Shown here one piece after another: positions 1 through 12,872 of a stretch of DNA of 64,000 nucleotides. Position 1 is the stretch's first letter; every line of letters starts with the position of its first letter. The DNA comes from Nymphaea colorata (Eukaryota; Streptophyta; Magnoliopsida; Nymphaeales; Nymphaeaceae): positions 16,408,854 to 16,472,853 of the forward strand of contig NC_045147.1 of the NCBI RefSeq assembly GCF_008831285.2. Direction: 5' to 3'. Below the pieces are notes generated by a model. It was not told the origin of the DNA. It worked only from the letters and a program-made list of their open reading frames with translations, and ran no database searches. Position numbers and translations under genes: made by a program.

Positions 1-617
1 ATCAACAGCACATGTTTGGTAGTTAATAATTAAATCGAATGAGAACTTTCCTTTGTTTACCAAATCCCTGTCTGTTCTGTTTCTTCGAGTAGATTTGAAG
101 GACTGAGAAATGGGATGGCGATCATAACCATCAAACGGGGGCCCACTCTTTAATTTTTGAGACTGCCAACTCTGGAAAATTTTTAATTTATTTATCTATT
201 TTACAATAAAAAGGTTTCCTGCCTTATAATATGCTTAAAATCCAAACATTCTTTGTTCTTGCATGACAAGATGAATATCTAATTTGAAATATCGGGACTG
301 CCTTATTTTAATAGTTTTATAAGTGAAAAGTGGGAGTCAGGATTTATGAATACGTGGAGGAAATCCAATTTACATTGCATCATTGACTTTGACTGTTCTA
401 AAGGCGGATCGAGATCTAATCTCCACGAACTTTGTGTCAAGAAAGAGTAAGAAAAAAGTACTTTCATGATCATCTTTCCAAAAGAACAAGGGTTGTTCTC
501 TTTTTAAACGAAAGTAATTTTTTAAAGGCAGTAAAATCTTCTTTATTACTTCCTCCTGTCACCTATAGGAAATCTTAGACTTTTATCACTTTTAGTACAT
601 ACGAATGACAATCAAAA
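1..617. other. AT-rich upstream region of the IDD gene
   Basis: No coding stretch is recognisable here. The segment is AT-rich and lies 5' of the IDD zinc-finger gene, so it probably holds distal promoter sequence. I could not assign a TATA box or transcription start with confidence. Confidence 0.4.
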
Positions 618-653
618 GTGATCCACGAAAAAACAGCTTCGGACAGATTATAT

Positions 654-960
654 GTAGAGAGAGAAAGAGAGAGAGATCACGTGTACTGGGGTCGATCATC
701 AAACCTCTTATGCATGGAAATTACTGTTAGATCAATAATTAGAGTTTGTTTCTTTGTGTGGAGAGGGAGAGAGCGAGTGGGGGAGAGAGAGGAAGAGAGA
801 GAGCTCAATTTCCCAGCCTTGCTTAGGTTTCGAAGGATTTTAAAGGAGATGGAGAGAGAGTGTGTGTGTCTGTGGTCTCTGTGTTGCTTGTGGGAAGAGG
901 TGAAAGCTGAAAGGCTGCATTTGTAGCCTGAAACCTTTTCTCTTTTTCCTGCCTGAGTGC

Positions 961-1013
<53 letters not shown>
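654..1013 (+). promoter_or_regulatory. GA/CT-rich leader or promoter-proximal region of the IDD gene
   Basis: GA-rich runs occur near 654-677, 758-805 and 849-862, and a long perfect (CT)n tract occupies 964-1013. The block ends about 150 bp before the proposed IDD start codon, so it is leader or core promoter. GA/CT tracts in this position are known targets of BASIC PENTACYSTEINE proteins, one of which is encoded at 13424-14332. Binding is inferred, not shown. Confidence 0.55.
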
Positions 1014-1018
<5 letters not shown>

Positions 1019-1129
1019 CACTAACCGCCCGGCTAAGATCCTCTCTAATCCTCCTTCTTTTCATCGAATTGTAATTGAGAAGAAGGACAAAGTTGAAGTG
1101 AACAGAAGATTTCGTTTAAATTGAGATAC

Positions 1130-1192
1130 ATGGTTCTGTACTCCACCGTTGCTTTAGACTGTCAATGGTGCTCTCTTTTTGCCAGCCCTTGA
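1130..1192 (+). promoter_or_regulatory. Upstream ORF overlapping the IDD start codon
   Basis: An ATG at 1130 opens a 20-codon frame that ends at a TGA at 1190-1192. It is out of frame with the IDD start at 1165 and overlaps it. If the transcript begins upstream of 1130, ribosomes that use this ATG would pass the main start. It could reduce translation, or the real start could be the in-frame methionine codon at 1240. Confidence 0.35.
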
Positions 1193-1392
1193 ACTTGGAA
1201 GGGGATCGACAGCAAACGGAATTCCAACAGGGACGACTCATGTTTGGTCCTGGTCAATCGGCAGCAGCAGAAGGCCCAACGCCATCTTTAGCCAACTCCC
1301 CATTTCCTTCTGTATCCGTTCTCAGCTGTGCAGATAAAGGAAGCAACAAGAGGAAAAGGAGGCCTGCTGGCACCCCAGGTCTCTCTCTCTCC

Positions 1393-1449
<57 letters not shown>

Positions 1450-3608
1450 TTTGCGTGGGGAACAACAAAGTAGAGATTCTGGACATAGTTGGTGTCACTC
1501 TTATCACGTTAAGGAAACCAGAAAAAAGAAATACTTGGGATTCTTGTTCGTCTTGATTAGGTGAAATCCAAATTTGGAATTTCCTTCACTTTGATTTCCT
1601 TGATGCTGGTATCTTTTATTTTTCCCTCATAATGATGACAGGAGCTGCTTTTCTTCATACTTTTCCTTTTGTTTTTACATTTCTGTGTATCTTGCTGATA
1701 CTGTTAATGATCTCATGTTGCTCAGATCCTGATGCTGAGGTTATCTCCCTCTCTCCTAAAACATTGCTCGAATCCGACCGCTATGTCTGCGAGATCTGCA
1801 ACCAAGGGTTCCAGAGGGACCAGAACCTCCAGATGCACCGCCGAAGGCACAAGGTGCCGTGGAAGCTGCTCAAGAGGGAGACGCCGGAGATCAGGAAACG
1901 GGTGTTCGTCTGCCCGGAGCCGACGTGCCTCCACCACGACCCTTGCCATGCCCTCGGCGACCTCGTCGGAATAAAGAAGCATTTCCGGCGGAAACACAGC
2001 AACCACAAGCAGTGGACGTGCGAGAAGTGCTCCAAGGCCTACGCCGTTCAGTCGGACTACAAGGCCCATCTCAAGACCTGCGGCACCAGAGGTCACTCCT
2101 GTGACTGCGGCCGCGTCTTCTCCAGGTCCGTCCAGACCCCCGCCCTCGACCAATCAAAATGTGATCTGCACCAAATCTCTTGCCTAGCCTGCTCAAATTT
2201 AATTTTTATTCATAAAGAAAAATAGTGAAAATCAATAATCTTTTCAAGTAATCTGCAGGGTTTCCCTTTCCTCTTTGGCTGCCAAAGATTCATCGACGAC
2301 CTACAGTTCTGTTATACCCCAAAAAAAAAAAAAAAAAAAAAACCTATTTTATCGTCTATGATGGGATGCTTTCTTTTTCACCAGTTATATAATATCAGTT
2401 CAGTTTTCTCAGCTTTTCAGGCCTTCCAATTGGTCGCTTTATCTGCCTCATAAATACTAAGGTCCCCATTATAAAAGATGAGATAGGAGTCCGACCTTTC
2501 CAAACTCTTGCTCGGTTATTGTCTCTATGGTTCTTCTCGTTTCTAGAAATACAACAGCTCCTTGAGTAGACCTTGATCGTCGTTGATGACCTCTATTTCC
2601 AGGCCATGATGAATGTGTTGAGTATTGAACACTAGGTGATTATGAGGTCAAAGTCATTGTTTCTTTTTTTTTATTATTATTAGTACCATCAACTCTTGAT
2701 CGATAGGTCGATCCGATTGGTTTTCCTCTTCTTTCAGGGTGGAGAGCTTCATAGAGCATCAAGATGTCTGCAGTGCTGGGAGAGATCGGCAAGAACAACA
2801 AGTTCCACTGTCCGTCTCCTTGTCTCGAACAGCTTCCACTACCAGCCCATCTAGTGACACCAATTTCAGCGCACCAAATTGGTCTGCCATGAAAATTTCT
2901 AGCTACCCAAGTGGATTTGGTGCAGCTTCCGACCATTTTCCTCAGAACCTTGAACTCCAGCTCTTGCCCACTTCCAATAATCATCCAACCTCACCAAATC
3001 CGACCAATCAGCTACTGAATAAAGACGGAAACCAGTCGACTATATTGCAACTCTCAATAGGCCCAGGCCATGAAAGCAATAAACCGGCCATCAAACCCAA
3101 CCAAAGGCCTGAACTCTCATGGCTACTAGATATCAACAAGCCCCTGGACGAACTCAGTTTGGAACAACAGCTGATTATCAACCAAAACACCAAGAATTCG
3201 CCGTCGATCGACTCATTTAATAATGATATGCTATCGGCTTTGAAGCTGAAGGACCAAGCCAGGGATCAACTAAAGTTAGCAACGGCGGAGAAGACGTACG
3301 CAGAAGAGATTAGGCAGCGTGCCAGACTGCAGATCGAACTAGCGGAGAAGGAATTCGCCGACGCAAAGAGAATCAGGCAACTTGCTCAGGATGAACTACA
3401 GAAGGCCCGGCTTATGAGGGATCAAGCAATCAAGCAAGTGAATAGTATCATGCTACAGATCACATGTCAATCCTGCAAACACCATTTTCAGGCCGCAGCC
3501 CAACCGTCCGATCAGAATTCATTGGCCATAAGATACGTTTCTTCTGTTGCTGCAGAAGGCCTAGGAGAAAATGGTAACAAACACCCCATGAGAATCCTAA
3601 GCCTCTAA
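1165..3608 (+). CDS. IDD-type C2H2 zinc-finger transcription factor, SGR5/IDD14-16 subgroup
   Basis: Three exons, 1165-1378, 1726-2125 and 2738-3608, join in frame through GT-AG introns to give 494 residues. Exon 1 ends in a basic nuclear-localisation stretch (NKRKRRPAGTP) that continues into DPDAEV in exon 2. The IDD domain starts near residue 90: finger 1 YVCEICNQGF (C93, C96, H109, H113), finger 2 VFVCPEPTC, then the two CCHC-type fingers WTCEKCSKAY and HSCDCGRVFSR. The last runs across the exon 2/3 junction into VESFIEHQD. Exon 3 has an LxLxL motif, LELQL (about 276-280), resembling an EAR repression motif. It also has a charged coiled coil (about 370-450) followed by CQSCKHHFQA, the C-terminal signature of the IDD14/15/16 group. 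Members act in the nucleus in gravitropism, organ angle and starch metabolism; the specific role here is inferred. The exact start is uncertain: 1165 or the in-frame ATG at 1240. Confidence 0.93.
1380..1450 (+). repeat. CT microsatellite directly after the IDD intron 1 donor
   Basis: A CT/C-rich run of about 70 bp begins at the donor itself (CCAG then GTCTCT at 1379). Intron 1 is 1379-1725. Without splicing, translation continues through the CT repeat as a Leu-Ser run and stops at 1471-1473, before any zinc finger. Confidence 0.9.
2126..2737 (+). other. IDD intron 2 with poly(A) tract
   Basis: GT-AG intron between the zinc-finger exon and the C-terminal exon. It contains a 22-base A run at 2321-2342 and no recognisable coding sequence. 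Confidence 0.85.
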
Positions 3609-5217
3609 GCCATGTCACCGTTAACTGCAATACTATATCGTTTCGATATTGCTTCAAATTATTTATCCTGTTTTCCCTCCGATTCTGAGTTCAGATTGTG
3701 ATTAGTGGTGTAGTTTGAATGAACATCTGAAATTCAGAATTGGTTTTGTCTGATTTCTCTTTCCCTGTGTATGTGTTTCTAATACATGTGCACCATCTTG
3801 GATTTCTCTCTTTTTGTTCTTTTTTCTTCTTCATCTTCTGGTTTCTTACAAGGAGACCAGAGTTAGGATCGGAGACTCGGTTCTGTCGGCGTTTTCATGT
3901 CACAGCTACTGTTGCTCTTTCAATATATAGCTGAAGACCATATATCTGAGCATCCTCCTCGATCGGTCATTTATGGTTTGGTATCACTTCTACATACTGT
4001 GGCCGTCTGGAAATCTCTTTCAAGGGCTGAAGCCGGCCGTAGTTCATGAAGCTCATGTCAACTTAAAGGTAGCATAAATTTCAACACCATCTTTACGCAT
4101 ACGTAGAAAAGTTCTAAAGTAGTTGACGTTAAAAGTTTGAGTTTGGAAATAAGAAGGTTGGCTTCGCGAATATTTAGCATCTACTGAAGCCATCTTTATT
4201 GCAGAGTACTCACTGCCTCTGCCTCTCTGCTTGCCGTTTCGGTCAAATATAACATGATACAACATTTAAGAGGTGTAAGTGGAGTGATTCCTCTAGTACT
4301 TTATGATAGAAATAACGTTCGAAACTTTGAATAGCGTTATGTCCTTCAGAAATCTGCTTGCTTGTTTATATTACTTTCATAGTAGTTCTTATGTGTCAGA
4401 CAGCGTTTATGTTTTGAAAATTTTACAAAGCTTAAGTTTGGAAATCTTTCATTTGGCCGCCTCTTTTCTGTGTCATGCAGACGGTTAAATGAAAGAAATA
4501 GTAACCTGAATATGTTTTTTTTTTATCCTTCTAAGTTGATCAGCATGTTTTTGTGAACTTTTCTCGAGATTTTTGGGCCAGTGTTCTGAGTTGTGCAGTA
4601 GCTCCTCCACTTTGTGATAGAAATTAATAAGTGGTCGACTAACATTATGTCCTCCAGAAATTTGCAGTGATGTGTTTGTACTATTTAACAGCTGATAGTT
4701 CTCATGTAAGTCCCAGATTAAGGTGTTATACATTCTCTCTAGACCATCCTGCTGGTGGGTACGCTTATTAAAAAAGAATCAATGAAAGAATACAGCTGAA
4801 ATGCAAACAAATGCTAGAAAGGCAAAACATGACAGAAAAAGAAATGTAGACGTGGAGGAATATATTGTCATTATGCTTAGGTGAATATGAAGGTTGTCGT
4901 AACTCATTCTTGTTGCATAGACTAGTAATAAACTACTTTTTGTTGCTCATATAATCTCAAAGTAGTTTTTCTTTTTTCTTTTTTTTGTTTGAACTTGTTT
5001 GATTTTACAACTCATTTTGAAGATATCATTTTTATATTCAAATCATTATTGCTAATTGAATGTTCCGTCTTTCTCTCTATCTCTCTCCCTCCCCTCACTT
5101 TGAAGATATCATTTTTCTTTTTTCTTTTTAAACTTTTCTGAGGCTGGTGACAGCTTGTCACTTCTTTTTCCTGTTTGAATGCATCTTTCCATTTGGTAGT
5201 TTCTATTGTTCTTGATA

Positions 5218-5260
5218 CATATATAATATAATATAATATAATATAATATAATATAATATA
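5218..5260. repeat. (TATAA)n microsatellite
   Basis: About eight near-perfect tandem copies of a five-base TATAA unit. Confidence 0.95.
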
Positions 5261-6341
5261 GTATCCGCGGCGCTTCAACAGAAGCTCCACCCCCTTAAAA
5301 GAGAATACAAAAGAAGAAGAAGAAGAAAGATTTAAGTGAAAAAACAAAAACAGGAACATGAAAGGCCATTTTCAAGAGCAGTGGACCAAGTATCTCGTTA
5401 CGGCTAAGTGAAAGAGGATTTGTTGGGAGTAAGAGTTGCAGACAGTAAACCCCACTGCAGCAACTGCATTCACAGAACTTCTGACGACATTGACTCCTGT
5501 TCCTTTAGAATAAACAAATAAAAGCCAAAGCGAAAATTCATTTAAGAATGGACTGCAATCACGACTCACAAGGGAGGGCGGAAGGCCCCATTTTTCTGAT
5601 CATTACCTTGTCGTATGCTGTTGTTTTATTCCATACTGCTATTATTGTATCTGAAATCCATAAGAGAAAAGCAGATGAACATTTCCTTCTTGCAATGAAG
5701 GCCGGATACTTGATGCTCGGGATCGCTAGCAGGCCATGTTTTTCAGTGCCGAATTAAAAACAAGGCCATGGAAGGCTGTTTCAGGGCTAGAAGAAGCAGA
5801 CTCTATAGACTGATCTGTTAGCGAGTCAGAAAACCATCGATGAGCCATGGCATCTTTTCCATTTATTGCATATGATCCAGAGTTAGGGAGGACGCCACTT
5901 GCAAGCGAGTTAGTAAAAGTAAGCACGTGAGACTGGTGAGCCAGGCTCTGGCTTTTAATCTCCCTCCGTAACTCAGATCGTAGCTAGTAAAGAGATCAAC
6001 GCCCTTCCTTTCATTTCATGTCATTTCATTGCGGGCAGAGGTCAGTTCCATTGCCCAAAATGCGCCGGCGTTGCTCCCCGCTTGTTCCAATTTAATGTTC
6101 CCTTCTTTTTCTCCCTTCTCAACCTACGGTAATCCACGTCCCTGAGCTTCAAAATTCAAGAATATTCATCTGCATGTGTTTTTAATGGCTCTGGCAGTTG
6201 TGATGTTGAGCCATTGGTGAATGGTCGCAGAGATCATGATTTTAGGAGCCATAACGCGTTCGAAACTATTTGCAGGCACACCGTGTTTCTTTTTCGTCTG
6301 CGTCTACCTTCCCGGCCTGCGTGTGCATGGCTACTACCTAG

Positions 6342-6344
<3 letters not shown>

Positions 6345-6379
<35 letters not shown>

Positions 6380-6395
6380 GTATATATATATATAA
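6345..6395. repeat. Compound (CT)n-(AT)n microsatellite
   Basis: A CT run (6345-6377) is followed at once by a TATATA run. The same CT-then-AT layout recurs at 40521-40571 and 47923-47992. Confidence 0.95.
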
Positions 6396-9300
6396 TAATA
6401 TACGGAGTCCCATTGTCAGACCACCCACTAGCCAGCTACAATATACTTACAGAAACGAGAAGCCTTTGGCATGTAGAGGTAACTTATACTGTATTGGCAT
6501 CATGTTTGTGGCAATGATGATTGAAGTTGATCACCACAATGGAGGGTTGAGATGGCCGGAGTGCACCTTTCTGCGGCGATTGTCAGACAGAGACCATGAA
6601 TTGGCAGGTGGTTGCCATTCCTCTTCCTCCTTAGGCAGATTCCACCCTCGACTTACAGTGAGAACAATCATGTAAATGGACAAGGAGGTCAATCCAAATT
6701 CTAACCGATTCCTCTCGAGGTTTATTATTGATCTATACTCTGAAAAGGCTGTGCTGGTCATTCCTCAGTTATGGTGCAACCATGTCCAGGCATGGTGAGT
6801 TTTGGAGTTAGCCCTTGTTTTTGGGGTTGAGTTACAGTACTCGAGTCAGAGTGTTTCAGTGAGGCCAACTCCTTTCCCGGCCTTGTGAAATCCTGAGAGT
6901 GCCATTTCCGCCGACTGCTTGAGTTACTCAAGGCCGAGTGGTTGAACTCATCCTTCCATTTGGAGATGCTCTATCTTTAACAGTTTAACTCAATATAAAA
7001 GTATGATAGGACATATGGATGAAAAAGCAAAGTTGAGCACAAGTGTCCTTGTGCTGCCACAGCCTATATGGACACCATTGTTACCTTGTTTTGTCAACAT
7101 CAACCCGTGCTCCGTATGCCTTCAGAGAATGAACCGCGGATTCAAAATATTTGATTTTGTGATGCAATAGCTCCAGAGGTCCTTGTACACTTACTGATCA
7201 GAAGAAAGCGAGGAGATGCTTGGTTTTGAGCACAAGAAGCTTCTTAAGTACATGCCTAAGCATCTTTATCGACTGCTTGTGGGGGGAATGATGAATTTAA
7301 TTATATGAGTTGGTTCTTTTTTTCTTCATGTGTCGTTGCGATGATAAGCAGAAAGGGATGCCAAAGAATCATAACTTTTTTTTTTTTTCCTATTGATCTT
7401 TGATTGTTTTGGGCACTAGTGGGGCTCGTAATTGGGAGTCCGGAGTATAATATTATATGAAATATTTGTACAAGCTAGGTAAATTGACTATGTAAATATT
7501 TTTACATTTCCCCCTTTTTCTTTTCTTTCATTGACAAGATGGTCAGGCTGATTTTTTTCTTTACAGATCATGGGAAAAAATTAAATTTGCAATTTACTTC
7601 ACTGAAGGATTTAATCAAATATTATTTTTTAAAGGAAAATATCAGGTGATATTTCAGATTAATAACTGTAATATGAGCTCATATAACAACTGAAATTTAT
7701 TCAAGTTAAGTTCCTTGTGTAGTCGATGCAATAAACAATATCCAAAATTAATTAGAAAACCCGGCACAACTACAAGAAAAATGGAAGAGAAAGGTAGTGA
7801 AAGAGGAACATAGCCTCTTTTATGCCGTATTTCTGTGCAGATATTTATTGAGGCCGCTTTAATGGTTCTGCTTGTTGCAGAAACAGTTGAAAAAGAAGAT
7901 TGGATTTGATCCACACATATATTGCCTTAGGGACCTAGGGTTCGACCTTGAGCATGGATCACAATTCATGATAAGTTGCTCCTTCATAATTTTTCATGTG
8001 ACAAAGTGCTTGTCAAACTCCACGTACTTACTTCCTTGATGAAAATTATATGTCGGACTAATATTGCTGTCAGACAAAGAATGTATAGTCCTGCGACTCT
8101 CAGAGAGTTTGGTGCTATGGAGCCATGCATGGATTGCGAAGAAGATAGGTAAAGGTGTCGATCATTGATAAGGGAAAAGCCGAAAATATGCAGGCATGAT
8201 TAATATCTATGTATTCAGGGAGGTGGTGACAGGCGGATATGAAATTCTATGGAATATAAACAATTTAGACCCGTAAAAAAAAAAAAGGCATTGCACGCAG
8301 AAATCAATGGAGATTTTATTGGTTTTGGGGATTTGGAAATTGGTACCTCCGTTGTTTGGGACTCTACCCAAGAATATTTAAAACCATGTAAATCAGATTC
8401 AGCATCCACTTACTTTGTGTTTCCATTAAGAAGGGTGCTGGAGTCAAGGGAAACCAATAAATTAAATGGCAACTTGTGGCTTCTTCCTTGCCGACATCGA
8501 CATGCCATATATGCTCGCATGATCTACCATATGACCACGGTACAATAACTGATCTTAGTTTAAAATATGCCCCATATTCAAAGTGCTGAGAGCCCCAACA
8601 TTTGAGCCCATCTGTCAGCAGTAGTCTGTTCTCCTGCTACATAATGTTTCTGTTTAATGTTTAATTCGAACAATGAAACGGTAGAGTACTAGAGACCGTG
8701 TTGCAAATTCCGATACATTAAGTTTCTGTTTTGTAAAAAGATATCAACAACATGCAAGTTGAAGCACCACAGGAGGAGAGAGATGAAAGGTTGGGTGACT
8801 ATTTCAGCTTACTTAAGACTTAAGTCGTAAGATGAAATACTCCTTTGATTCACCCAAGAATACTAAAGACCGTGTTCAATTTATACTGTTCTCTAATTAA
8901 AATGCTTTCTGCCCTGAGAACTAAAAGGAAATGCAAGCAGTTTTGGAGTGTCACCAGGCTGAAGATATAGCGAGAAAACTAATAATTGTGCAGCAAGGGA
9001 AAGGGAAAAGAAAAAGTCATTAACAGTGAACTTTGAGGGGACACCAAAATAAAGTTGAAATGATAAGGTGTATCACAAGCAGTTGGAGCTTAGTCGTTTG
9101 GTATCTTTCAAACAATGCAGTATCATGTTATGGTTGCTCTTTCAAGTTTTCTACCTGGTCTGAGTGAAAAGGACTTTCAATATGGTAGAGCAGATTAGAC
9201 AAGGACGAAATTATGAAAAAAGACAAACTTTCAAATAAGCCAAAAGAATCAAGCTGCTCATAAAACACATTCGGCAATCGTTGTTCTAGTACCTTTGAAA

Positions 9301-12300
9301 GTGCACATGCCAAAGAGAGAAAAAATTTTGAATATCAATTATTGTACCTCAAGTTTCATGGGACATTGTTATCAAAGTAAAGAACTTCAAAATTAATATT
9401 TTTTAGTCTTCCTTGGTTAAAACCATGTAATATTTTTAACAATTATTCTATGGTCATTCTTCATGACCATTGCGTTATGTCTCATTGTTAGCATGATTTT
9501 CATGAGAAAATCATGACATATAACTCATTAGCAACGGAATATATGAGCCTTACACTGGTTACGTTGAGTGCTTCCGAGGCAGAAGCCAGAGACATACTTT
9601 GAGCATGTAGAGAGTCAGACTCAAACATGATCTATGCACATGCATCGTCAACATGTCGCAATCAAATTGCAATCTTCAACCTATGTACATATTTGTCACG
9701 TATGTCCATTGATTCCAATTGCGTTTCATGTGCATAAATGATAAACCACAACCATGTGGGGACGTGTGACCGCATGTTCCCCATAGACATGCACATAAAT
9801 GTTTCGACACGTACATGTGAGAGATTTGGGGCATAACATCAGAAACATGCGTCATCCATATAAACAAGTTCTTCTACATATATGTATGACATACATGCTT
9901 TGTCATGCATTAGTTTTCACCATCACCACATGCATCTTCACATTGCACAAATCCTCATCTCACCATCAAAATGTTGGTACAATCTGACAAACTACAAAAA
10001 CTATGCTTGTACGTTCGACGACAGAGTATAATAAACATACGCATAGTCAGAAATACAAAATTCTGCATTAGAAAAATCATTTGATGTAGATCCAAGATAC
10101 TACACATATCATGAACGTCCATGCACTTAGTCAAACATAAGCACATAAAAAGCATGAATCATAAGCACAAGTGCATCATGTACATGATAAAACGCACGTA
10201 TAAGCTATGCATGACAGAGGTATGCATATAAAAAGTGTGTTCATGAATCTCATCCATTACGGGTCATTAATGGGTTTCAAGCACCTTTTTTGCTTGGGTT
10301 CAAAACCCAGGACCATGAGTTTGCAATTAATTGTTTTAAGGGGATTAGTGCAACGGATATGACACCTACCTCCATTTTGAATTCCTGGAGTGTTAACCAT
10401 GTGTGCTACAAATGGAAGCCACCAATGCTTAAGTTGAAACATGGTAGACACTGAGGTAGTGAAAGTAGACCCTTTACTTAGAGAAAAAGGAGTTGGATAA
10501 GAGTTTCAGCTCTTCTTATTACAGTAGGATGAAATTATGAGTCCTACTCTCTCAGAGTTTGCAATTAAGTTGCAGATTAATTGCACGTTTATGAGGCATA
10601 TCACATAAATTTACATTAGTAAACCCACTTCTTACACTGGTTAGTTCGTCGATATCAGTTTGGACTTGATTTTGGTCCAGTAATTGATCTTTTACCGCAA
10701 GGAAAGTAAGGCTCCCATAGAAAAGTTTACCCTCCCTTAAACGGAGCACTAGCGCGCGCACAAAGGCATAAGTGCTCAGCAGTAATAACACACTAATGTC
10801 TACACTTGCATGAGAAACACAGCGTCATATGTTTATGAGCATTTTGGTCAAAACATGAGAAAATATCGTACCATGTTCAAGTGTATTTAGTTTAAAATGT
10901 GAGTGGTTATGTTAGATCGACAATTTTATTTATGGGCAATTTAGAAAACAGATTTTTCAAACACATAGCTCTGTTGAAAAGAACTCTTTGTCAATTTCTA
11001 ATAACCAAAGTAGCTAAAGTTGAACATACATTTTTAGAAAAAAAATCAGTTAGTGTTGATAACATTATATTTTGAAAACCAATTGTCTCATTTAACTCTA
11101 GAGTATTCGCTTCAAAGGTAATGTTATCCCAGGCAATCCGCATTTTTGCAATAATAACTTGCTGGGGATGCAGCCTCCTATCTTTATTGAACAAAATTAT
11201 TTATACAAAAAGAAAGGATAACAACAAAAGATATGTTACCCTTCATATACGGTAGATCCAAAGACAGACTCAGCACTTCAAGAATGCAGATACCATGTCA
11301 CAAAAAAGGAGAAAAAAAGGCAATGCATGTCTTTATTTTTATTCGTGTAGATGTTGTTAGCCCTATGTTATAGGTTTGAACTAGGTAGACTTATGTCCAG
11401 TTATATGGAGCAGCAACCAATTAAAAATTTATTAACTATATATTTAATGTCTTGTAGAAAAAAAAATTTGACTCTCCCTCTACAAAAAACTTAATCATGA
11501 ACAAAAGAAGACATCTCCCATTTTTTCTTCATTTTGAATATACCTTTAAGTAGTTCTATGCTACTTGCAGTGTATGACACGTGTATTGTATTTTTCTTGA
11601 ATACATCCTAACCGTAAGTGGCAGAGGTGAAATTTTATCTAATGGGGTTTGATGGTCATTGAAAGAAAAAGGTTTATTGTTTAATTAATCAATAATTAAA
11701 GTAAAAAATGTTATTATTATATACCAAATGCAAATATCGTCTATAGGACCAAACTTCACACATAATCTAATAGGTTTTGAAATTTTGTTATACAAGTTTT
11801 TATATTTTTAATATTTTCTCATTTTTTTTGCTTTTTTTAATTTTAAAACTATATGATGCCAACATTGTTTCTAAAGTTTATCCAACTTAAAAACTATTTT
11901 CTTTATCGTTTGACTTGTCATGTTTTTCAATAAAATGAAACTTTATACATTTTTCAATATTTTCCTTTAAATTGTACGGCAGTAGTTTGATGATATCATA
12001 GATTAATGAAACTCACTAAATTTCACAGTAAATGAAGGGAGAGAGTGGAGCAGCCGGATGAAGAGAAAGAGAAAAAAAACTAAAGAAAGAGATTGGAGAG
12101 CAGGATGACAGAAAGAGAAAAAAAACTGATAAAAACGAAAATATATAACAAAATTTGGGAATAATAAGTTCCAGACAATCTACAAAATAAAATAAAAAAA
12201 CAAAATATATAGCAGCATGAACTATTGGCCTGCCCATGAACAAAATATACAAGTTAACGATTGAGTATCGGGTTCACCTTTTTACCTCTTATCATTTTTA

Positions 12301-12567
12301 TAATGTTTTTATTTCTACATAGTTTTTTTTTGTTAGTAACCTTTCACACCTACTTTTAATTCATCTTTTTTTTCTCTTTTGTCATTCATTTCACCTATCT
12401 TTTTTATAGAGTTGTGTCTTAAAGTTGTGGCTCATTTCTTCTTGGTAGCGCATTTGAGAGGAGCGCAACAACAAAATTTTTAAAAACAACTTCTCATTGT
12501 CAAAATTTGTGACACGCTTTGTGCAGAAAAATATTCATTTTATTATTTAGTTATGGCATCATCCTTA

Positions 12568-12676
12568 TGACTCGCACCATCTCACCTTTTTATTATGTTT
12601 TATTATTATGTTTTCGTCTATAATGAGTGACTCGCACCATCTCACCTTTTTTATTATGTTTTATTATTATGTTTTA
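12568..12676. repeat. Two-copy tandem duplication, period 60 bp
   Basis: The segment beginning TGACTCGCACCATCTCACC at 12568 is repeated at 12628, and both copies run into the same TTATTATG stretch. The near identity implies a recent local duplication. Confidence 0.9.
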
Positions 12677-12872
12677 TTGGGCTGAAACAAGAAAGAAATC
12701 AAAACAATCGCTGAATCAACCGATTCGATTAATCCTGGCGATTCGGTTCAAGCTTTTTTTATTGTTACGACACTGCTCTACGTACGGAATTCCCAGGGGC
12801 ATCGAACGACCATTTCTATCTCTATCTCTCTCTAGGCGCCTCTTTCTTCACTTCTAACTACAGAAGCCAAGA

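Larger units (their letters stand above)
3609..12820. other. Intergenic spacer between the IDD and BPC genes
   Basis: About 9 kb without a recognisable gene. The short open frames lack family motifs and codon structure. It contains the IDD 3' UTR at its left end, microsatellites (5218-5260, 6345-6395), a CATG-rich degenerate stretch (about 9600-10250), a possible tRNA-like SINE remnant (10290-10400) and a 60-bp tandem duplication (12568-12676). A 66-codon minus-strand frame at 5726-5926 reads smoothly but matches no family I know. Confidence 0.6.

Noticed and set aside
677-1064. Minus-strand frames rich in Arg-Glu repeats opposite the IDD leader
   Set aside because: They are translations of the GA/CT microsatellite and have no domain; the real gene is on the plus strand.
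1722-2153. Long minus-strand frame opposite IDD exon 2
   Set aside because: It is a shadow of the GC-rich zinc-finger exon; the plus strand encodes a clear IDD domain.
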